Source: Synergistales bacterium
GTDB lineage: Bacteria > Synergistota > Synergistia > Synergistales > Aminobacteriaceae
Assembly (NCBI GenBank): GCA_025997935.1
Contig: BNVG01000086.1
Coordinates: 1 to 8,433 of the forward strand
Direction: 5' to 3'
Length of the DNA stretch: 8,433 bases
The position numbers and the translations under genes are program-made. Each line of letters opens with the position of its first letter. Position 1 is the stretch's first letter. This document shows, piece by piece, positions 1 through 6,167 of this stretch. Under the pieces are notes generated by a model. It was not told the DNA's origin. It saw only the letters and a list, made by a program, of their open reading frames with translations, and searched no databases.

Positions 1-1
1 C

Positions 2-313
2 ATGGAAAGGATATACATGCGTACTCCCACCCGGCACTATCTCCTCTACGCCATAATGATGGCCGAGGGACATCATGAAAGATACGACGGCAAAGGTTAT
101 CCAAAAGGATTGAAGGGTGACGAGATCCCGCTGTGCTGCCGCATAATGTCCGTAGCTAACGTCTACGACGCTTGCCTTACCGAGAGGCCGTATCGGAAAG
201 CCCTCAGTCCGGAAGAGGCTTTCGATGTCATTGTGAAAGGCAAGGGAACGGAGTTCGATCCCGAAGTGGTAGAGGCTTTAGAGAGATACCACGCTAAACA
301 GCCCTCGCGTTGA
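2..313 (+). CDS. HD-GYP domain protein, C-terminal fragment (5' end outside window)
   Basis: This is the C-terminal end of an HD-GYP domain, the family that hydrolyses cyclic di-GMP in the cytoplasm. The visible 103 residues include HHERYDGKGYP (residues 24-34) followed by the conserved IPLC-RIM region and an FDP motif near the end. The ATG at base 2 is probably internal, because the paralogue downstream has about 255 residues before the equivalent point; the true start lies outside the window. Over 71 residues from HHE onward, 45 are identical by eye to the next gene, so the two are tandem paralogues. The usual Asp of the VADVYDA motif is Asn here (VANVYDA, residue 53). In HD-fold enzymes this Asp is the last metal ligand of the H-HD-D set, so activity may be altered. 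The gene ends 51 bases before the next start with no terminator seen, so co-transcription is plausible. The family call is secure; the full architecture is unknown. Confidence 0.88.
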   Translation: MERIYMRTPTRHYLLYAIMMAEGHHERYDGKGYPKGLKGDEIPLCCRIMSVANVYDACLTERPYRKALSPEEAFDVIVKGKGTEFDPEVVEALERYHAKQPSR

Positions 314-364
314 CAAATAAAAATTGACGGTTACGCAAGGTCTCGGATTGAGAGGCGTTTTATT

Positions 365-1471
365 ATGAATAATCATGTTGCCGATTTGGATGTCACGGCG
401 TGGGGTGATTTCATGGCGCCCCACGCTCAAAAGGAACGCATGAAAGAAATATTGATAGTGGATGATAACGTCACCAGCCTGAAGCAGATAGGAGCTTACT
501 TGACCGGAAAATACAATTTTTCGATGGCCAAGTCCGGCGCTCAGGCTCTTCAGATATGCGCGCGCGAAAGGCCGGATCTCATTTTGCTTGATGTTGAAAT
601 GCCGGAGATGGACGGCTTCGCCACGCTTGAAAAAATAAAACAAACCCCTGTGTTGAGCCGTATTCCCGTTATTTTCCTCTCAGGCAACAGGGATATACCC
701 ACCGAGGTCAAATGCCTGCATTTGGGCGCGCTCGACTTCATAAAAAAACCCATAGAAAAAAACATCCTCATACACAGGCTTGAGCTTCATTTGAAAATAT
801 CGTCGTATCAGATTCAATTAGCCGACTCCGTAGCGCGTATGGCCGACAGCATTTCCACGACTATAGCGGAGATGATAGAGTGGAGAGACGAGAACACCGG
901 GGGGCACGTCCTAAGGACAAGCAAATTAGTTGAATTGATAGGTCGCGAGCTTCTCCTGACCGGACAATTCGATAGCGAGCTTTCGCCCTCCGCGCTCGAA
1001 ATGATAGTGCGGGCCGCGCCGCTCCATGACATAGGTAAAATCTCCATCAGCGACACAATTCTCCTGAAACCCGATAAGCTCAACGACGAAGAGTTTAAGA
1101 TAATGAAGACCCACGCGGCTTTGGGCGCTGAAATTCTGAGGAGTATGCACGCGCGGATGCTTACGCAGTCTTACCTTATGTACGCCGAAAAAATAGCGGC
1201 GTCGCACCATGAGAGATATGACGGCAATGGCTATCCTTATGGCCTCTCAGGGGATGACATACCTCTTTGCGCCCGCATAATGGCCGTGGCCGACGTTTAC
1301 GACGCGCTTGTGAACAGCCGCATTTACCGCAAGAGCATTTCGCACGACGAGGCGTTTTCTATGATAATGGACGGGCGCGGGACTCAGTTCGATCCGCGTA
1401 TCGTCGACGCGTTCGAAACCGCTTTGCTCAATTCTCGCTGGAATACTCAAAAAGGAGGCTTCATGTCCTGA
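365..1471 (+). CDS. Response regulator: receiver domain + HD-GYP c-di-GMP phosphodiesterase
   Basis: A cytoplasmic two-domain regulator predicted to hydrolyse cyclic di-GMP under control of receiver phosphorylation. Numbering is from the ATG at 365 (368 aa). The receiver spans about residues 27-145, with acidic pair D33/D34, phosphoacceptor D76 (LILLDVEMPEMDG), switch residue S106 and K128. A short helical linker leads to HD-GYP, about 163-355. Its core is complete: H181, H221-D222 with K225 (HDIGK), H250, H281-H282, D286, GYP at 289-291, and D310 in VADVYDA. It should therefore be catalytically competent, unlike the preceding paralogue, which has Asn at the last site. The start is uncertain. 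ATG 365 has GAGAGG nine bases upstream. ATG 440 (Met26), with AAGGA four bases upstream, begins exactly at the usual receiver sequence MKEILIVDDN and may be the real one. The stop overlaps the kinase start in TGATG, which points to translational coupling and a partner relationship. Confidence 0.93.
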   Translation: MNNHVADLDVTAWGDFMAPHAQKERMKEILIVDDNVTSLKQIGAYLTGKYNFSMAKSGAQALQICARERPDLILLDVEMPEMDGFATLEKIKQTPVLSRIPVIFLSGNRDIPTEVKCLHLGALDFIKKPIEKNILIHRLELHLKISSYQIQLADSVARMADSISTTIAEMIEWRDENTGGHVLRTSKLVELIGRELLLTGQFDSELSPSALEMIVRAAPLHDIGKISISDTILLKPDKLNDEEFKIMKTHAALGAEILRSMHARMLTQSYLMYAEKIAASHHERYDGNGYPYGLSGDDIPLCARIMAVADVYDALVNSRIYRKSISHDEAFSMIMDGRGTQFDPRIVDAFETALLNSRWNTQKGGFMS

Positions 1472-1473
1472 TG
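1452..1473 (+). promoter_or_regulatory. Shine-Dalgarno site and TGATG stop/start overlap that fixes the kinase start
   Basis: AAGGAGG at 1452-1458 lies inside the last codons of the response regulator. The regulator stop TGA (1469-1471) shares its final A with ATG 1471-1473. The spacing from the SD to this ATG is 12 bases, a little long. The arrangement suggests the kinase is translated by ribosomes finishing the regulator, and it makes the far-upstream in-frame ATG at 1267 very unlikely as the start. Confidence 0.75.
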
Positions 1474-3744
1474 GCGAATGATAAAGCCGCCAGGCCTGAT
1501 GTCGTCGCGGCTACGGAAACTTTGTTCAACTACCTTCGCGATACAATATACAACCCTGATAAGGCTTATCTCAACTGGCAAAGTCTCCCGAGCGAATTTC
1601 ATAAGCTGGGTCAGGGTATGGAGTATTTTTCGAAATGCGTCATAGACGGAGAGAATTTCGCCAAGGCGCTGTCTAAGGGCGATATACATTTTGCCCTGCC
1701 CCCCTCCGACAATGCCATCGTAGCTCCCCTCAAAAATCTTCAAAGTTCTCTCAGGCATTTGGTATGGCAGACTCAGGAGGTAGGGCGCGGCGACTACCGC
1801 CAAAGGGTGGAGGCCATGGGGGACTTGGCCGACGCCTTTAACGTCATGGTCGAACAATTGGATAAAAACCAACATGATTTAATAGACGCCAAGGAGGCGG
1901 CGGAGCGCGCGTCGCGCTCGAAAAGCGAGTTTTTGGCGACTGTAAGCCACGAAATAAGAACGCCCCTCAACGCCATAATAGGACTTTCCCTTGTCGAGCT
2001 TCAAGAGGGCGCTAACGCCTCGCTGCCCGTCCACACGCAGGAAAACCTCGACAAAATATACAACGCGGGCTCGACTCTCCTTCATATAGTGAACGATATT
2101 CTGGACATCTCCAAAATAGAGGCCAACAGCCTCGAGATAATTCCGGTAGAATACAGTCTGCCGGAGCTTATAAACGATGTGGCGCAACTCAACATCGTGC
2201 GTATAGGCGAGAAGCGCATCGTTTTTGACATGAATATAGACGAGTCGCTCCCCAAAAAACTCTTGGGCGACGACCTTATAATCAAGCGCATACTGAACAA
2301 TTTGCTCTCCAACGCTTTCAAATACACGAAAGAGGGAAACGTCCGGTTTGACGTGGCCTGGACGCAAGAGGCCAACAGGGCCAAACTTTTTTTTACGGTG
2401 AAAGATACCGGCATCGGAATCAAAAAAGACGATATGGACAAGCTCTTTACGAGCTACACACAGCTGAACGCGTTGGCCAATCGCAACGTCGACGGCACGG
2501 GCCTCGGGCTTTTGATAACAAAACGCCTTGTCGAGTTGATGGGCGGCGATATTGAGGTGAGCAGCGAATACGGCTTGGGCAGCTGTTTTATTGTAACCCT
2601 TGACCAAGAGATTGTAGATTCGTCCCCAATTGGCTCCGAAATTGTCAAAGATTTGAAAAATTTCCGTTTTATGTCAGACCACATCGGCAAAGGGCGAAAT
2701 TTTATACGCACGTACATGCCTTACGGAAGGGTGTTGGTCGTGGACGACGTCAAGACCAATCTCGACGTCGCGAAGGGGCTTATGACGCCTTACGGTCTGG
2801 CTATTGAATGTGTGGACAATGGGTATGAGGCGATAGAGAAAATACAGGCTATAGGCGATGAACAGGAGGCGCGGTATGACGTTGTGCTCATGGATCACAT
2901 GATGCCCGGCATGGACGGAGTGGAGGCCGTACGCGCGATTCGCGCGCTCAAGACCAAATACGCGCGCCGCGTGCCCATAATAGCCCTGACGGCCAACGCC
3001 ATCTCCGGCAGCGAGGAGATGTTTTTAGCTAACGGCTTCAACGGCTTTATCTCAAAACCTATAGATTTATTGAAGTTAGACGCCGTACTGAACAAGTGGA
3101 TACGCGACAGACATAACGAAGCGCCTCGCGTAGAGGTCGAACAGGACGTGGCCGCGGAGTCCTTGTCGCCCTGTTTTCACGTAAAGGGCATAGACTTTGA
3201 CGCGGGCGTGGCGCGTTATGGGGCGGAGTCTATATATCTTCAGATTCTGGACTCTTACGCGTTCTCTACGCCGGAGCTTCTCGACAAACTGCGCTATCCC
3301 TCGGAGGACGGCTTGGAGGCTTACGCCATACTCGTTCATGGTCTGAAGGGGTCGAGCCGCGCCATATGCGCGGACGAGATAGGACAGGCGGCGGAGAAGC
3401 TCGAGTTTGCGGCCAAGGCCAGAAACTTCAAGACGGTCTCCGCCCAAAACTGCGCCCTTATCAAGAGCGTGGACGATTTACTATCCGAGCTTCAGGCCTT
3501 CCTTGAGGATGCCAAAAACAACGGTTGCGCGCAAAAAGAACGCCGAGCAAGCCCGAGCGGCGAGCTTTTGTCTCAAATGTGTGAGGCCGCGCAACATTTC
3601 AAAACGTCCGTGATGGACGAAACTCTCTTGGATTTGGAGCGTTACGATTATGATTCCGGCGGGGACATAGTGGCGTGGATAAGGGAGCGAATGGATAACC
3701 TCGACTACGATGCCATTGCGGAAAAACTAAAAACCAAATCTTAA
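1471..3744 (+). CDS. Soluble hybrid sensor histidine kinase (HAMP-like, HisKA, HATPase, REC, Hpt)
   Basis: A 757-aa hybrid kinase that autophosphorylates and passes phosphate along internal domains. An N-terminal region of unknown ligand (about 1-80) is followed by a HAMP-like segment (about 83-135; core GRGDYRQRV) without transmembrane helices, so the protein is predicted to be cytoplasmic. HisKA carries the H box at H160 (VSHEIRTP). The HATPase has the N box around N277-N281, G1 DTGIG at 312-316 and G2 GTGLG at 342-346. The receiver (about 420-540) has D425/D426, phosphoacceptor D475 (LMDHMMPGMDG), T507 and K529. The Hpt domain (about 570-685) carries H623 (LVHGLKGSS). About 70 further residues at the C-terminus are not assigned. 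All catalytic residues look intact. It overlaps the HD-GYP regulator by one base, and Hpt H623 could donate to that regulator's D76. The stop abuts the stop of a convergent small gene, and no terminator lies between them. The stimulus cannot be read from the sequence. Confidence 0.95.
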   Translation: MANDKAARPDVVAATETLFNYLRDTIYNPDKAYLNWQSLPSEFHKLGQGMEYFSKCVIDGENFAKALSKGDIHFALPPSDNAIVAPLKNLQSSLRHLVWQTQEVGRGDYRQRVEAMGDLADAFNVMVEQLDKNQHDLIDAKEAAERASRSKSEFLATVSHEIRTPLNAIIGLSLVELQEGANASLPVHTQENLDKIYNAGSTLLHIVNDILDISKIEANSLEIIPVEYSLPELINDVAQLNIVRIGEKRIVFDMNIDESLPKKLLGDDLIIKRILNNLLSNAFKYTKEGNVRFDVAWTQEANRAKLFFTVKDTGIGIKKDDMDKLFTSYTQLNALANRNVDGTGLGLLITKRLVELMGGDIEVSSEYGLGSCFIVTLDQEIVDSSPIGSEIVKDLKNFRFMSDHIGKGRNFIRTYMPYGRVLVVDDVKTNLDVAKGLMTPYGLAIECVDNGYEAIEKIQAIGDEQEARYDVVLMDHMMPGMDGVEAVRAIRALKTKYARRVPIIALTANAISGSEEMFLANGFNGFISKPIDLLKLDAVLNKWIRDRHNEAPRVEVEQDVAAESLSPCFHVKGIDFDAGVARYGAESIYLQILDSYAFSTPELLDKLRYPSEDGLEAYAILVHGLKGSSRAICADEIGQAAEKLEFAAKARNFKTVSAQNCALIKSVDDLLSELQAFLEDAKNNGCAQKERRASPSGELLSQMCEAAQHFKTSVMDETLLDLERYDYDSGGDIVAWIRERMDNLDYDAIAEKLKTKS

Positions 3745-3918
3745 CTATGCACTGACCCAAGCGCGAAGCGACGCGTCGGAAACTCTGTCTTTCATGTAGA
3801 AAGACGTAGGCGCGACCGTGCCGTCTCTTTGGCAGACCGCCGGCTTCAAAGAACCGTCCGGCAGAAGCCACTGCGGCGCCTTGTCGCAGTAGACCAGCTT
3901 TATTCCGTCATAACCCAT
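3745..3918 (-). CDS. Small orphan protein, 57 aa, function unknown
   Basis: I do not recognise this protein. It begins MGYDGIKLVYCDKAPQWLLP and continues through a PDGSLKPAV segment, a second Cys and a basic MKDR stretch. It has two cysteines, no signal peptide and no membrane helix. The case for a real gene is translational: GGGAGG (3932-3927) is a near-perfect Shine-Dalgarno sequence eight bases before ATG 3918. A GTG start at 3927 would overlap the SD and is rejected. The stop (complement of 3745-3747) directly abuts the hybrid kinase stop in convergent orientation. Upstream is a structured leader ending in a terminator-like hairpin, so expression may be conditional. Coding status is likely; function is unknown. 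Confidence 0.6.
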   Translation of the reverse strand: MGYDGIKLVYCDKAPQWLLPDGSLKPAVCQRDGTVAPTSFYMKDRVSDASLRAWVSA

Positions 3919-3936
3919 ACATATCACCTCCCATAC

Positions 3937-3964
3937 AAAAAATAAGCCCCCGCAAAGGCGAGCT
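3937..3964 (-). terminator. Intrinsic terminator-like hairpin in the leader of the 57-aa gene
   Basis: On the minus strand AGCUC plus CC (3964-3960 and 3958-3957, bulged G3959) pairs with GG plus GGGCU (3951-3945), with one G-U pair and a five-base loop. UUAUUUUUU follows (3945-3937). It sits just five bases before the Shine-Dalgarno site, so it would act as an attenuator rather than end an upstream gene. Confidence 0.5.
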
Positions 3965-4006
3965 ACCGACTATCATAGCCGCGCCGCCGCAAAAAGTAAA
4001 GGCTCG
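3937..4006 (-). promoter_or_regulatory. Candidate structured leader / riboswitch-like element ahead of the 57-aa gene
   Basis: Read on the minus strand, CGAGC (4006-4002) can pair with GCUCG (3963-3959), closing a domain of about 38 bases. Inside it CGGCU (3981-3977) pairs with AGUCG (3971-3967) to make a five-base-pair hairpin that includes one G-U pair. The 3' strand of the closing stem is also the 5' strand of a downstream terminator hairpin (3964-3945), so the two folds exclude each other. A Shine-Dalgarno site follows immediately. This is the usual layout of a transcription-attenuating riboswitch, but the sequence does not match any aptamer consensus I know. No convincing minus-strand promoter was found upstream. 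The pairing is seen in the sequence; the switching role is inference. Confidence 0.42.
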
Positions 4007-4034
4007 AATTACCTAAAAGCCGTCCGGAAAATAC

Positions 4035-4063
4035 TTGACAAGACAAGGCGCGGTTGTTAGGAT
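4035..4063 (+). promoter_or_regulatory. Sigma-70 promoter for the PLP enzyme gene
   Basis: TTGACA (4035-4040) is a perfect -35 box, followed by a 17-base spacer and TAGGAT (4058-4063) as -10 box (4 of 6 matches). Transcription would begin near 4070, giving a leader of about 110 bases before ATG 4183. Confidence 0.65.
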
Positions 4064-4110
4064 TCTTTTCAGTTAGCGCAATAAAGCCAAATTCGGGGAA
4101 GTGTTTTTGT

Positions 4111-4140
4111 ATGAATGGCGAAAAAGTTTGCGGGTATTAG
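4111..4140 (+). CDS. Possible 9-codon leader peptide (MNGEKVCGY)
   Basis: Inside the predicted leader, ATG 4111 opens a nine-codon frame ending at TAG 4138-4140. A purine-rich GGGGAAG (4095-4101) is nine bases upstream. The peptide has one Cys codon near its end, and the stop lies at the base of a terminator-like hairpin. This resembles amino-acid attenuation, with cysteine as the candidate signal for a sulfur amino acid enzyme. One Cys codon and a mediocre SD make it a weak case; it could be chance. Confidence 0.25.
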   Translation: MNGEKVCGY

Positions 4141-4167
4141 GGGCGTCATGTGCGCCTATTATTTTTA
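4141..4167 (+). terminator. Attenuator-like hairpin before the PLP enzyme gene
   Basis: GGCG (4142-4145) pairs with CGCC (4153-4156), extended by a G-U pair, around a seven-base loop. A U-rich run UAUUAUUUUUA (4157-4167) follows, two bases before the SD GGAGAG (4169-4174). The stem is short and the tract interrupted, so termination would be partial at best. Confidence 0.33.
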
Positions 4168-4182
4168 CGGAGAGTGAAACTT

Positions 4183-5412
4183 ATGCGTAACAAAAAAACA
4201 CCCGCGAAATTGTCCACTAATTTGATTCATAAGGGCGACGGTAAATTTTGCCGTAAGCTCGCCGATATGTCGTCGGTGCCGGAAACGTTCCCAGTCTACC
4301 TGACCTCGGTGTTTGCCTTTGACGAAGTCCCGCCTGTGGACGCCATTTACGAGCACAAGAGCGACGCCTATATCTACTCCAGAATGGCGAACCCGAACTC
4401 CGACGCCGTCGCTGAGATATTGGCCGCCGCCGACGGCTCGCCCTCGGCCAGAAAGAAAAAGACGGGCGCCCTCGTGTTTTCGTCCGGCATGGCGGCCATC
4501 ATTACCGCTATATTGTCGTCCGTGAAAAGTGGGGATCATATCGTCGCGTCAAGCGTCCTTTACGGTGGGGTTTACGACTACCTCGCGAACGAGCTGCCCC
4601 GCTTCGGCGTCTCCGTCACGTTTGTAGACTTCCTGAAAGACGACTTCACGCGCGCGTTCAGACCCGAGACGAAGTTAGTATATACCGAGATCATAAGCAA
4701 CCCCCTCATGGAAGTCCCGGACATCGCCGCCATTGCAAAGGAAGCGCATAGTCGCGGACTTCTTTTCTTTGTCGACAACACCTTCGCCACGCCTGCTATA
4801 GCGAGGCCTCTCTCGCTCGGCGCGGACGCGAGCCTTTACAGCACGACGAAATATCTCGGCGGACACAGCGACATCACGGGCGGCGCGCTCACCGCGAACT
4901 CCGAGTTAGTCGCTAAAATCAAAAGGTTTCAGACGCTGTACGGCGCTATGCCAAGCCCGCTCGATTGCTGGCTCTTGGCGCGGAGTCTGCGTACGCTCGA
5001 CCTTCGCATGAAGAAGCACTCCAAAAACGCGCTCTTGGTCGCCGAATTCTTAGAGGCGCACCCAAAGGTGGAGAAGGTGTTTTATCCAGGGCTCAAGTCT
5101 TCCCCCTCCCACAAGACAGCCGCCGCGCAGTTCGCGAACGGTCGGTTCGGAGGGATGCTGAGCGTCAACATCAAGGGCGGGGTCAGGGAGGCGTCGAAGC
5201 TCATAAAAGAGATGAAGATTATCTCGTTTGTCCCGAGTTTGGCCGGAACCGCCACCACTGTGTCCTATCCCGTCAAGACGTCTCACCGCGCGTACAGCGC
5301 CGAAGCCCTCAAAGCCGCCGGGATAACCCAGGGACAGCTACGCTTTTCCATCGGATTGGAGGACGCGGACGATATAATCGCCGACATATCGGCCTCGCTC
5401 GACAAGATATAG
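4183..5412 (+). CDS. Cys/Met metabolism PLP-dependent enzyme (methionine gamma-lyase / cystathionine gamma-family)
   Basis: A 409-aa cytosolic fold-type I PLP enzyme of the trans-sulfuration family. Members cleave or exchange the gamma or beta substituent of methionine, homocysteine, cystathionine or O-acyl-homoserine. Visible landmarks are YSRMANPN (65-72, phosphate contact from the neighbouring subunit), SSGMAA (100-105), LYGG (126-129, Tyr stacking on PLP), D198 in VDNTFATP (binds the PLP ring nitrogen), K223 in STTKYLGGHSD (Schiff base) and R387 in QLRFSIGLED (substrate carboxylate). The Cys next to the stacking Tyr in many methionine gamma-lyases is Gly129 here, so exact substrate is uncertain. 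The ATG at 4183 is chosen because GGAGAG is eight bases upstream; an in-frame GTG at 4150 lies within the hairpin. Length is normal. Expression probably uses the 4035-4063 promoter. The last 15 codons and 16 following bases are duplicated 1260 bp downstream. Family is certain; lyase versus sulfhydrylase or synthase is open. Confidence 0.93.
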   Translation: MRNKKTPAKLSTNLIHKGDGKFCRKLADMSSVPETFPVYLTSVFAFDEVPPVDAIYEHKSDAYIYSRMANPNSDAVAEILAAADGSPSARKKKTGALVFSSGMAAIITAILSSVKSGDHIVASSVLYGGVYDYLANELPRFGVSVTFVDFLKDDFTRAFRPETKLVYTEIISNPLMEVPDIAAIAKEAHSRGLLFFVDNTFATPAIARPLSLGADASLYSTTKYLGGHSDITGGALTANSELVAKIKRFQTLYGAMPSPLDCWLLARSLRTLDLRMKKHSKNALLVAEFLEAHPKVEKVFYPGLKSSPSHKTAAAQFANGRFGGMLSVNIKGGVREASKLIKEMKIISFVPSLAGTATTVSYPVKTSHRAYSAEALKAAGITQGQLRFSIGLEDADDIIADISASLDKI

Positions 5413-5428
5413 AACCTACGCGCGGGTT
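5368..5428 (+). repeat. 61-bp direct repeat, left copy (3' end of the PLP gene)
   Basis: These bases match 6628-6688 in the same orientation with one mismatch (T5389 versus G6649). The copy covers the final codons DDIIADISASLDKI, the stop, and 16 bases beyond it. Similarity stops abruptly at 5428/6688. Together the copies bracket the DUF2442-MntA-HepT cassette. Confidence 0.95.
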
Positions 5429-5505
5429 ATGCCGCATGGATCAGCGCAATCAAGAATAAACCTATCAGTAAAATAGCGCCGTTGTGCTGAATTTAGGAGA
5501 ATCGC

Positions 5506-5784
5506 ATGTTTGTAAAAGACGGAATTGCATATGCCGGAGAACTTGAAAAAACGATTAAGGTAGTCGCGGTGCGGCCGCTTGCAGAGTATAAACTCTGGCT
5601 CAGGTTTTCAACCGGAGAAGAAGGCGTTTTTGGCTGCAAAACGCTATTGCAATATCCCGTGTTTCAGCCGCTTGCCGATGTTGATGTGTTCTCTAAAGTA
5701 TATGTAGATTATGGTGTCACCGTATGGAATGATGGGGAAATTGATATAGCGCCGGAGAAATTATATAGTGAAGCCGTTCACTGA
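5506..5784 (+). CDS. DUF2442 family protein
   Basis: A 92-aa protein matching the DUF2442 pattern from memory: VVAVRPLAEYKLWLRFSTGE at the start, a central LLQYPVFQPLAD, an F-KVYVDYGVTVWNDG strand pair and the terminal DIAPEKLY motif. Its biochemical role is not established; the family commonly sits beside DUF4160 or in toxin-antitoxin-like loci, often near mobile DNA. ATG 5506 is supported by AGGAGA (5495-5500), five bases upstream. It is the first gene of the accessory cassette, 63 bases ahead of the mntA-like gene, and may share its transcript. No clear promoter was found. It is cytoplasmic, with no signal peptide or membrane segment. Confidence 0.85.
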   Translation: MFVKDGIAYAGELEKTIKVVAVRPLAEYKLWLRFSTGEEGVFGCKTLLQYPVFQPLADVDVFSKVYVDYGVTVWNDGEIDIAPEKLYSEAVH

Positions 5785-5847
5785 TATTAGTATAGTCATT
5801 TAACTTAATTCACATCGAGCGATAAGGCTTGAAAGTAGCGAAATACT

Positions 5848-6147
5848 ATGACAAAAATTTATGATATATCCGAAATAACGCGAATAATCGCTCCTATAGC
5901 CCACTCATATGGCGTGGGTTGTCTTTCCTTGTTTGGTTCTTATGCGCGCGGCGAAGCGACAAGTCAGAGTGATATAGATTTACGTCTGGTAGATAAGGGT
6001 TCGTTGAAGGGTCTGTTTCGTCTTGCTGGTTTTTGCAGGGAGCTTGCAGAACAATTTGAGATTCCCGTTGATGTTCTGCCAACAGACGCTTTGGATGATG
6101 ATTTTCTGGACAACATAAGCAAAGAAGAAGTGATAGTTTATGAGTAA
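5848..6147 (+). CDS. mntA: MntA-type minimal nucleotidyltransferase antitoxin
   Basis: A 99-aa single-domain nucleotidyltransferase. It carries the GSX10DXD signature intact: G30-S31 in LFGSYARGE, then D42 and D44 in SDIDLRL, with D75 (PVDVL) as probable third carboxylate. In characterised HEPN/MNT modules MntA neutralises the HepT ribonuclease by adding AMP groups from ATP to a tyrosine next to the HEPN active site. The next gene, 20 bases downstream, encodes exactly such a HEPN protein, so the assignment rests on both motif and neighbour. The Shine-Dalgarno is weak (GAAAG about 13 bases before the ATG), which suggests low or coupled translation, but no better start exists in frame. The length is typical of the minimal family. 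Activity should be intact judging from the motif. Confidence 0.9.
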   Translation: MTKIYDISEITRIIAPIAHSYGVGCLSLFGSYARGEATSQSDIDLRLVDKGSLKGLFRLAGFCRELAEQFEIPVDVLPTDALDDDFLDNISKEEVIVYE

Positions 6148-6167
6148 CATTACTGACTCGTGAAGTA

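Noticed and set aside
310..365. Promoter between the two HD-GYP genes (TTGACA at 310, TTGACG at 324)
   Set aside because: No acceptable -10 box lies 16-18 bases downstream of either; the genes are more simply one operon.
1267..1470. N-terminal extension of the hybrid kinase by 68 codons from ATG 1267
   Set aside because: It would overlap the HD-GYP domain coding region in another frame, and ATG 1471 has AAGGAGG upstream with a TGATG coupling signal.
3937..4010. Known c-di-GMP (GEMM-I) riboswitch
   Set aside because: AUGAUAG and CGCAAAG-like fragments are suggestive, but the GACGCAAAGC core and the expected helices are not found in the right order on either strand.
4150..4182. GTG start at 4150 for the PLP enzyme
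   Set aside because: It lies inside the attenuator-like hairpin, lacks an SD, and ATG 4183 has GGAGAG at eight bases.
4070..4182. SAM riboswitch upstream of the PLP enzyme
   Set aside because: The conserved SAM-I core and kink-turn sequences are absent, and the leader is too short for that class.
4965..5459. 164-codon frame inside the PLP gene
   Set aside because: It is a +1-frame shadow of a clearly conserved enzyme, with Arg-rich composition typical of shadow frames.
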